Assembly: GCA_033063855.1 (NCBI GenBank) | Contig: CP093829.1 | Location: forward strand, 6,024,243 to 6,088,242 | Source: Smittia aterrima | Taxonomy: Eukaryota; Arthropoda; Insecta; Diptera; Chironomidae | Direction: 5' to 3' | Length of the DNA stretch: 64,000 nucleotides | Part shown: piece by piece, positions 56,900 to 64,000 of the stretch | How positions within the stretch are numbered: position 1 is the first letter of the stretch | Layout of the letters: every line of letters starts with the position of its first letter | Notes under the pieces: generated by a model | Told to the model about the DNA's origin: nothing | Databases searched by the model: none | The model's input: the letters and a program-made list of their open reading frames with translations, nothing else | Translations under genes and position numbers: made by a program

Positions 56900-59800
56900 G
56901 TTCAGGACAAGGCAATATATTCGAATCGATTAAATTCAAAAAAAAATATTATTTCCAAACGTAATTTCGTCATGTCTGAAAAACAAAAGTCTGTTTTGAT
57001 CTAAATACACGAAACGTAGCCAACGATTGACGTGTTTATAATGTCTACCGCATCAAAGCTTCTAAATTTTTCGAATGGCGACATAATTCGGAACTAACTC
57101 AAAATGGAGTATTTGTCCAAAGATTGTATCGAAATAAGTGTTTTACAATTGATATTTCACCCTGAAAAAGACATGAAACTTTAGAGAAATTGTTATTCGT
57201 TTCGTTCAACCTTTTTGATCTTCGTCACACTCTCTCATGTGATATTTTTTAATCCAAAAGTATTTTTACAGGTGTTTCATCGCAAACATCATCGGTTGCT
57301 GTCTATTCTCTCGAGATGAAACTTTTTTGAAGAGTAGCTTACACATTAAACAATATCAAGGCAAAAGAATCACTAATTGAAATTTTATCAAATTGCTTCC
57401 ATCAAAGTTTCTCTCCTTCTTTTCTATTTATCAAAATAACAAAACAAATTAATTGCGAAACATATTTTTGCGGCTTCAGCTTCATCGTGAAACATTTCAA
57501 GAAGATTAATTATTACGATTTATTGTTCTGTACCTAAATTAATCATTCGCCAGCTGCACTTCCGACTTTAAACATTTGCAATAAAATCAATGGAAATAAA
57601 CTGAATTTTTGGAGCTCACCTGGAGACTCAACCGAGGAGAAACTTTTAGTTTAACTTGGGTTCGAAGTTTTACAAACAAAACAAGATGACCGCTTGATCA
57701 TCATTCAAATATCTCTCATGAGATCGACAACTTTATAACCGATTCGCTTTGTTACGTCAGGAGCTTTTGTTCGACTTTTCAAAGTCACTAGAAGAAGTTT
57801 TCCAAGTTTGGGCTTACGAGGAAATGAAAGAGATAAATTTTACTTCACTCGAAGGGACTGAGAAGGTTTATTCAAAGCTCTGCTGGTGATTGCTTTCATT
57901 TCACGTTTGAATACTCAAAATCTTAATTAATCAAAAAGAGTTCGGCGTAGTTTCAGTGAATTGATTCAGATTTCCGATCCTTAGCACTTCAATAAATCGA
58001 AACTCTCGATGAACGACAGCAAACGGATTACAGGATTTTCCAACGTTGTCGGCAGCTTTGTGAACCTTCACAAGCGGCTCATGACATCAAGGCTTTCATC
58101 GCTCTGTCGATTTCAGTGAAAAACAAAAGCTGAGTCATGTTTTCTCGCATTGCGTTTGGTTCAAATGCAAAAGTGCTGACCAACGGTCAAAGGATTTTCA
58201 TCGAAATCAATTCAGAGCGATATTGAAATTCGAGCTGCTCGGAATGAAAACTTTAATTATTAATGAAAACTGTGAATGGGAGTCTACTCCGAGTCTTTAA
58301 TTTCAATCGGAATCTATTTCATTATGAAATTTAATGACAATGCTCAAGCTAATTTCCCAACTTAGCTTGAACATTTCAAGTTGAAGCTTAGAAATGATCC
58401 AATGAAGTTTGTTAAGGAATCAACTTAATTATCACTTCAGGCTGAAACACTCAAGTTGATTATGCTTTCGAGAGTTGATGCATTAAAAGTTACATTTTCC
58501 GTTTCCTGAGAATGCTCTTCAGTTGAATTCGCATCGCATAAGAAGCATTATAATTCAACGAGGAGATTCATTTCGAGTTACACTTGAGAGCGAAGGGAAT
58601 GAAAAACTTGAGAGTTGAGATAATTGAAATCATTGCGATACAGCGAACGATGTGAATAAAAGCAAATTTAATTTCAGAAATGATTCTCAAGTTTCTCATA
58701 GTGCTTTAGGATGACTAGGAACTTGTCTCAAACAGTTCGCCTCTAGCTATCGACCAGATTTCCATGAGAATGTTTAAACCGATACTTTTGAACTTATTTT
58801 TTAATTGAAACTTTAGATTTTGTTTTGGCTTTCACTTCGTAGCTTCACTTAAAACTTTTCCATCGGAAATTTAATATATTTTCAAGCTTCTCGCTGTTTC
58901 CTGTACTCGATTCTAACGCCTCAAATTACGATCAGACTCGAGTGGAATGAATATTTCCCCGAGACGAAATTGAATCTTTTCAAACTCGTTTAAGATGATG
59001 TAATAAATTTGCAGTAAATCGGTTTAACTCTTACTCATGATACACTTGGTTCTTCATCGGATATCTCCTCTGGAATCTGATGAATATTCTCGTTAATATC
59101 AACAGCTTATCTTTGATATGCAAAGGAATTTTCATGCAACGACGTATCGTCATGTTTTCATTATCCTCTGACAGTGACAGCAACAAACCTTGTCAGCAAA
59201 TCTCTTGACGTAAAATATTGAAAAGAGCCGAAGCCACTGCTCAAAATTTAAAGTTATAAATTGCATCCGTTTCATCATGATTCATCATCATAAAAAAAAC
59301 TCTTCCTCAACTCGTATTCATAAAATTTTCGCTGATAAAAATAAATTGCGATGCATAAAAGTGAAGCAAAAAAATTGTTTGTTGATTTTTCCCGCAGATT
59401 TTTCCTCTGGATTAATTTATATGGAAGAGGGAATTTTATTTGAATTGAGTTTGGGCTTGTTCAAATGTTAGGTGAACATTTGAAAAATAATTTAAAGTTT
59501 CTCAAACGTTTTTGGTGACATTAAAGTTTCATTTTGAAAGTTATCCAACTTTCGACTAGAAGGTTTGAGAATGTCTGAGTGAGAATGTGTTATGCTGGTT
59601 GATTCAATCGGCCGTAAATGTCAATGAGGAGTTTCCTTTTTTCCAAACCAACGCATTAATCTAACATTATTTTTACAAAGTTATTCACTCGACTAACTCT
59701 TCACAACAAACTCTCCAATTATATCCATTTCATTGCATCAGTTTCACGTTTGATTTCATCGATTGCGAAATGTTTTTTTGTCCCGATAGACTTCTCGTCA

Positions 59801-60700
59801 ATATTTATTTATCCTTGACGCTACTATTTTCAAATGCAATTAGCCAGCGGCTCTTTGTAAACAAGTAAATACTGAGCTCGACAACTTTTTCATTCTGCGA
59901 TTTAGAAATAATTGTTGAATGGACTTCAAAAAGTTGTTTGATACTGCCCTCGGGTTTTCTGCAACGCAATTCTAATGAAATTATTTTAATCATTAGAGAG
60001 ATTATAGAGTAGGAATTTAAATTTAATCCACGAATGTGAAAAACGTGTCATTCGCGGTCTAACCGCGTGCAATCTGGAATAACACTCGCTCGCTTGATGT
60101 AATGAATGAAATTTAATGATGAAATTTATTGCATTTGCTGATGGTAATTGAAAATATTTTATGAGCTTTCGGGGAACATATTTCAAAGCTTTGGCTTTCT
60201 AGTGTAACAATGTTTTCATCCGCGAACTGAATTTGCATAAATTATTACCGGGAGTGCAATGAAATTCGATGAAGCGGAGAGGGTTCATATTTAGACAAGA
60301 TGATTCCGATCAACAATTGACGTAACTTTCAATCCCCTAATTATAATTTAAATCAGCCACTCGATGTTTCTACGTCGCTGCTGGCGCATAATTGAACAAT
60401 TTTCCGGGCGAGTTGAATTGATGATTTAATCTCTGATGCAGTGTTAGTGTCTGTAATCGAATTTATTAAATTGAAAATTGCAAATTTACAAAATTTCTCA
60501 AAGTTTTGGTTCCCAGCAAATATTCTCAGAGAAACTAATGAGAGAAGAGTTTTGCGTGATAATCCCCATTTGCGAATGAACTCGACTGATAAGCGATAAC
60601 TCATTGATAAGCTCCACTCGAAGGCGACTCGAGATTCTCATTCGAGTGAAGTCTTTGCAGTTGATCACAAGTGAAACGAGTGCCGGTCTCAAAATTGTGC
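56900..60700. other. Gene-poor stretch before LRRC58
   Basis: About 3.8 kb without a supportable gene. A small GC hairpin, cgcggtctaaccgcg, lies near 60054; I could not fold it into a tRNA. The final part should hold the LRRC58 promoter. No TATA box is obvious. Confidence 0.45.
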
Positions 60701-60727
60701 TAATAATAAAAAACACTCAGTGAAGCG

Positions 60728-62690
60728 ATGGAGAACTATACATCCGACTCGAGCGATTCAGACTCTCATACAATTGACTATCAGAACCGCAATTTAACAC
60801 TGTCGAAGGTGGAGGATGATTTTCTCAACATGTTTAAAACAGAAAGCGCTTACGGTGATATTGAGACTGTGATTTTGTACAACAATCAACTGTCGAGTTT
60901 GCCTTTGTCATTGGCGAAATTCTCGAATCTTCACATTTTGGACATCAGCAACAATTACCTGACCACCCTCAACATAGAAGTGTTCGTTCACTGTCCATTG
61001 AGAACGCTGATAGCCAAAAATAATTTGCTCACGAACGAGTCGCTTCCGAAAACGTTCGCTTCGAAGCCCGGTCACTTACGTGAGTTGAATTTGAGTGGAA
61101 ACCAGTTGACGGACTTTCCACCGCAAGTGCTCGGACTAAACTCTTCATTGAAATACCTTTACCTGAACGGCAATCACATCAAAAATATTCCAAACGACAT
61201 TTGGAAGATGAAAAAGTGAGTTTCTCGAAACGAAAGAGTCGAAGACCTTTTCAATTTATCTTTCGTTCAGTTTACATTTATTATCACTCGGTGGCAATCG
61301 GATCCACACGATTCCTGATTCAATTGGTGCTCTGATGCAACTGCAAGCTCTCAACCTTTGTGACAATCTTATCGAACGTATTCCGTCGAGCATCGCTAGA
61401 TTGCACAGTCTCAAAACTTTATCATTGCACAAGAACGGAATCAGAATGTTACCGCGCGAATTAATTTCACTGCAGAACCTGACGGAGGTGAAACTTTATC
61501 CTCCGAGCGAATTAATTAAGTTGCTAATTGAATATTTTATAGCTCTCGCTTCGTGATAACCCGCTCGTCGTTCGTTTCGTACAAGGTAAGCATTTCCCTC
61601 CTCAGTTTCCGTGCGAAATGTTGGTTGAGGAATTTAAATTTTTATTCGTTTCCTTTAGAACTTTCAATGACGCCCACGAGTTTGAAGGAGATTTCCGCGA
61701 GAGTTGTGAAGACCTGCTCAATCCCCTTTAGCCAACAAGACCTTCCACGGACTGTTATCGAATATTTATCTTCAGCGAATTGCTGCGTTAATCCTGAATG
61801 CAAAGGTGAGAATCCGAGATTGATGAATAAAACATTTTCCGTCTTCAAACTTCTTTCTCACCTTTCACAATTATCGGCTAATCTTTGCCAGTCTCGAATT
61901 TTACGTTCGGCAAAACCAGCTTTTCGTTTTGAGCTCATCTGACTTCGAGTTGATAACGACAATAATAAAAAAAAACTTTTCTTAACGGCGCGACCTTTTA
62001 ACCTTTCGTCTACTTCGAGTTTCATGATAAGCTCTGTATTTAAACAAGTTCGGTTGAGTGTGCGTCAAGAGAAACGACCACTAGTGACTTCACTTTCTTT
62101 GTTGCTGATTGCGATAATGATTCAGCAAAAATTATTGACTATGAAAAAAGTCGTAAAGCGATTCTGTAGCTTTTTGCGAGTAATTTCTGCATGCTCGTTA
62201 AACGTTATCTCGAGAATGGATAAGGTTTATAATTGCTTGACGAGAGCTCCAGGCTTTAATTGCTTTTGTCTTTTTCCTTTCTCTCTCGTTTCAGGAGTTT
62301 TCTTCGACAATCGAGTGGAAAATATTAAATTCATTGACTTTTGCGGAAAATATCGTGTGCCATTCCTGCAGGTGAGTCGTCTCTTTACATTTGCTTTTGA
62401 ATAGAAAGTGCTTAAGGGAATTGATTTTTCTCTTTTCAGTATTTATGTAGTTCCAGGTAAGAAACCATCTATCCCAAGTAAACCCTCGATAACCACTTGA
62501 GTGATCGATTTGTGAAATCAAAATCGTTTGTGATAGTAGAGATCGCAATCAAATTGGAAATTCATTCAAACTTGAAGAATTGTTGAATAAATTTAAATTC
62601 CATTTCAGATGTGTCGAGAACGGTGTGAGTTGCGCGGACCCGCAACCGAGTGCCAGTGGTTACATGATGAGGAAAGTTCTACTCGGCTAA
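60728..62690 (+). CDS. LRRC58: Leucine-rich repeat protein LRRC58
   Basis: Seven exons, 60728-61215, 61271-61487, 61543-61585, 61659-61805, 62295-62371, 62440-62456 and 62609-62690, encode 356 residues (human about 371). After an acidic Ser/Asp-rich start come about nine LRRs, such as LHILDISNNYLTTL, LRELNLSGNQLTDFP, LQALNLCDNLIERIP and LKTLSLHKNGIRMLP. The LRR-type LSLRDNPLVVRFV is assembled by splicing. The C-terminal cap NPECKGVFFDNRVENIKFID plus FCGKYRVPFLQYLCSSRC is the diagnostic LRRC58 Cys-containing domain. Exon 6 has only 17 bases. Human LRRC58 has been reported as a ubiquitin-ligase adaptor acting on cysteine dioxygenase; transfer of that role is inference. AATAAA at 62713 follows the stop. 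Confidence 0.92.
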
Positions 62691-62712
62691 CAGAAGCCAG
62701 AACTGGCTGAGT

Positions 62713-62718
62713 AATAAA
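62713..62718 (+). terminator. Polyadenylation signal of LRRC58
   Basis: AATAAA 23 bases after the stop codon. The resulting 3' untranslated region would be very short. Confidence 0.6.
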
Positions 62719-62719
62719 T

Positions 62720-64000
62720 ATTTGATTACTACGAAAAGCCGAAATTGCTATTTTAATGAAAGAGTTGCATCACCGCAGGCATCGGGAGTTGAATTTGATT
62801 GTTTGTTGCATTCTCACTCGAACAAGAAACATTGTCATGTCAATAAAGTTGTAAGAGCAGGTAAACATAAATATCTGATAAACAAAGTCAACAAACGATT
62901 GTGAACGCAAACTTTTCCCTGTCTCTCTCACTCTCTCTCCATAAACTTTGGAATGTTTTTATCGTTGAACGAAACATTTTCAAAGAATTTCCTCCTCGAT
63001 GCTGCAAACGATTTATTCGAATTCCATCCCATTCACTCTTTGTGTCTCATTGTTCAGCGAGAAAATTCTCTGCATTTCTTCGTCATGGCTGCTTCTATAT
63101 TTAACTATAATTCCATTGCAAATAATGGAAGCATCAAGCTTTGCTGGAGATGGTAAAACTTATTGCTGCAGCAGCAGGAAAATTTCACTGAGCTTTTACT
63201 TTACAATTCATGATAATTCCCCAAGACGAATTCTATTTTCCTATTCAAATTTGAAGAATGTTTTAAAACTGTTAAGCGGAATTTCCACTTTGCTTGAGGA
63301 AGTTTTTAGTTAATTGAACAACTATGAAAGTTTAATGCAATTCTTCTTGTTTTAAAATTCTGTCAGAATGAAAAAAGCTTAAAATGAAAAGCTAAAGGGC
63401 TTCTCTAATTTCGTTATTTGCCCTCGAGCGAATATTTTTCTTCGGAGGAAATCCCTTCGAAAAACTTAATCCTGAGTTATTTACATTCTCTCTCCTCGAC
63501 CTTTTTCCAGCTCGATCTCCAACAGTGACGGAAGAAATCAATACCCAACTCACTACAATCTGATCTACCGATGACTTCTCTTCTCCCCCAAAAGTCTGTT
63601 TTTCTTTCCCACTTAGATTCTACTTTAGATTTTTTTAGAAGAGCGCCTGCACACTTTCCGAGGCTTAAAAACTTTAAAATTTAAGCAGAAAACGACACAG
63701 AAAATCAGCTTTAAGCACATTGTGCCTCCTCTCGAGTCTACTTCTCTCTGAAGCTCTTGGAATTCTAATAACGTTATGTGTACTCGAAGCACTTTCGTAT
63801 TCACGGAAAGCTCATTAAAGTTCCATAAACGAGAGATTAACTTAATCTGCGGAATTAAACTCAATGCTTCGTTGGGTGAAAAAGCGAAGGAAAGGGAAAC
63901 GTTCTTTCTTCGCGATGAGGGAAATTTAAAACGTCTTTCAAGTCCCAATGACAAAAGATTTTTCCTCTTCAAGTTTCAGGGAAGACAGAAACTTTACGAC
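62720..64000. other. Gene-poor stretch at the window end
   Basis: A short (CT)n-rich run (ctctctcactctctctcc) near 62922. Several short frames show no family resemblance or splicing logic. Nothing else supportable. Confidence 0.4.

Noticed and set aside
60030..60100. Possible tRNA around the cgcggtctaaccgcg hairpin
   Set aside because: Only one stem-loop is present; no acceptor stem, D arm and TPsiC arm could be assembled.

Overview
This is a stretch of an insect nuclear genome, most likely a lower (nematoceran) fly, possibly a chironomid midge. The basis is AT-rich DNA, many introns of 50-100 bp with GT-AG ends, arthropod-style TATA/TCAGT core promoters, and clear animal orthologues. The species call is inference; no species marker was recognised.

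Conserved single-copy genes, rebuilt exon by exon with reading frame kept at every junction: an unrecognised multi-pass membrane protein (4985-6371, minus), a MORN3-like protein (9495-10450, minus), the dynein-assembly factor Kintoun/DNAAF2 (15420-18281, minus), a SERGEF-like RCC1-repeat protein (22745-23979, plus), the SSU-processome WD protein PWP2 (49099-52186, minus) facing the splicing factor YJU2/CCDC94 (52373-53245, plus) across 186 bp, and LRRC58 (60728-62690, plus). Kintoun is an axonemal assembly factor, and MORN3 proteins are mainly known from sperm and axonemes.

The other theme is a large, fast-changing set of secreted, hydrophobic, low-complexity proteins between 18.8 and 56.9 kb, with one outlier at 4.1 kb. 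It holds a 1096-residue elastin-like Pro/Gly/Val/Leu protein with a 12-residue repeat, a Thr-rich mucin-like protein, four near-identical 156-residue V/T/G-rich proteins (family A), three related MKFF-type genes and one pseudogene (family B), a VASTAASTVGQ-repeat protein and a small four-exon protein. Most begin MKFF or MKFI with a phase-1 intron right after the signal peptide. Families A and B share the same start-site and 5' leader sequence.

The array is structurally unstable. A 2783-bp unit is tandemly duplicated (26.0-31.6 kb). It is followed by a palindrome centred near 32.46 kb, and the whole block is bounded by matching inverted flanks (25.7-26.05 and 33.3-33.66 kb). From 33.8 to 49.3 kb, family B genes, a dispersed repeat (R1) and broken pieces of the PWP2 3' end recur several times. 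Into this have landed a 5'-truncated non-LTR retrotransposon with a perfect 12-bp target duplication, a SINE-like piece, an unclassified 0.84-kb insertion and a 1.09-kb foldback/MULE-like element with a 9-bp target duplication and an identifiable empty site. Gene-poor DNA at 1-4 kb, 6.4-9.5 kb, 10.5-15.4 kb, 57-60.7 kb and 62.7-64 kb showed no supportable genes.
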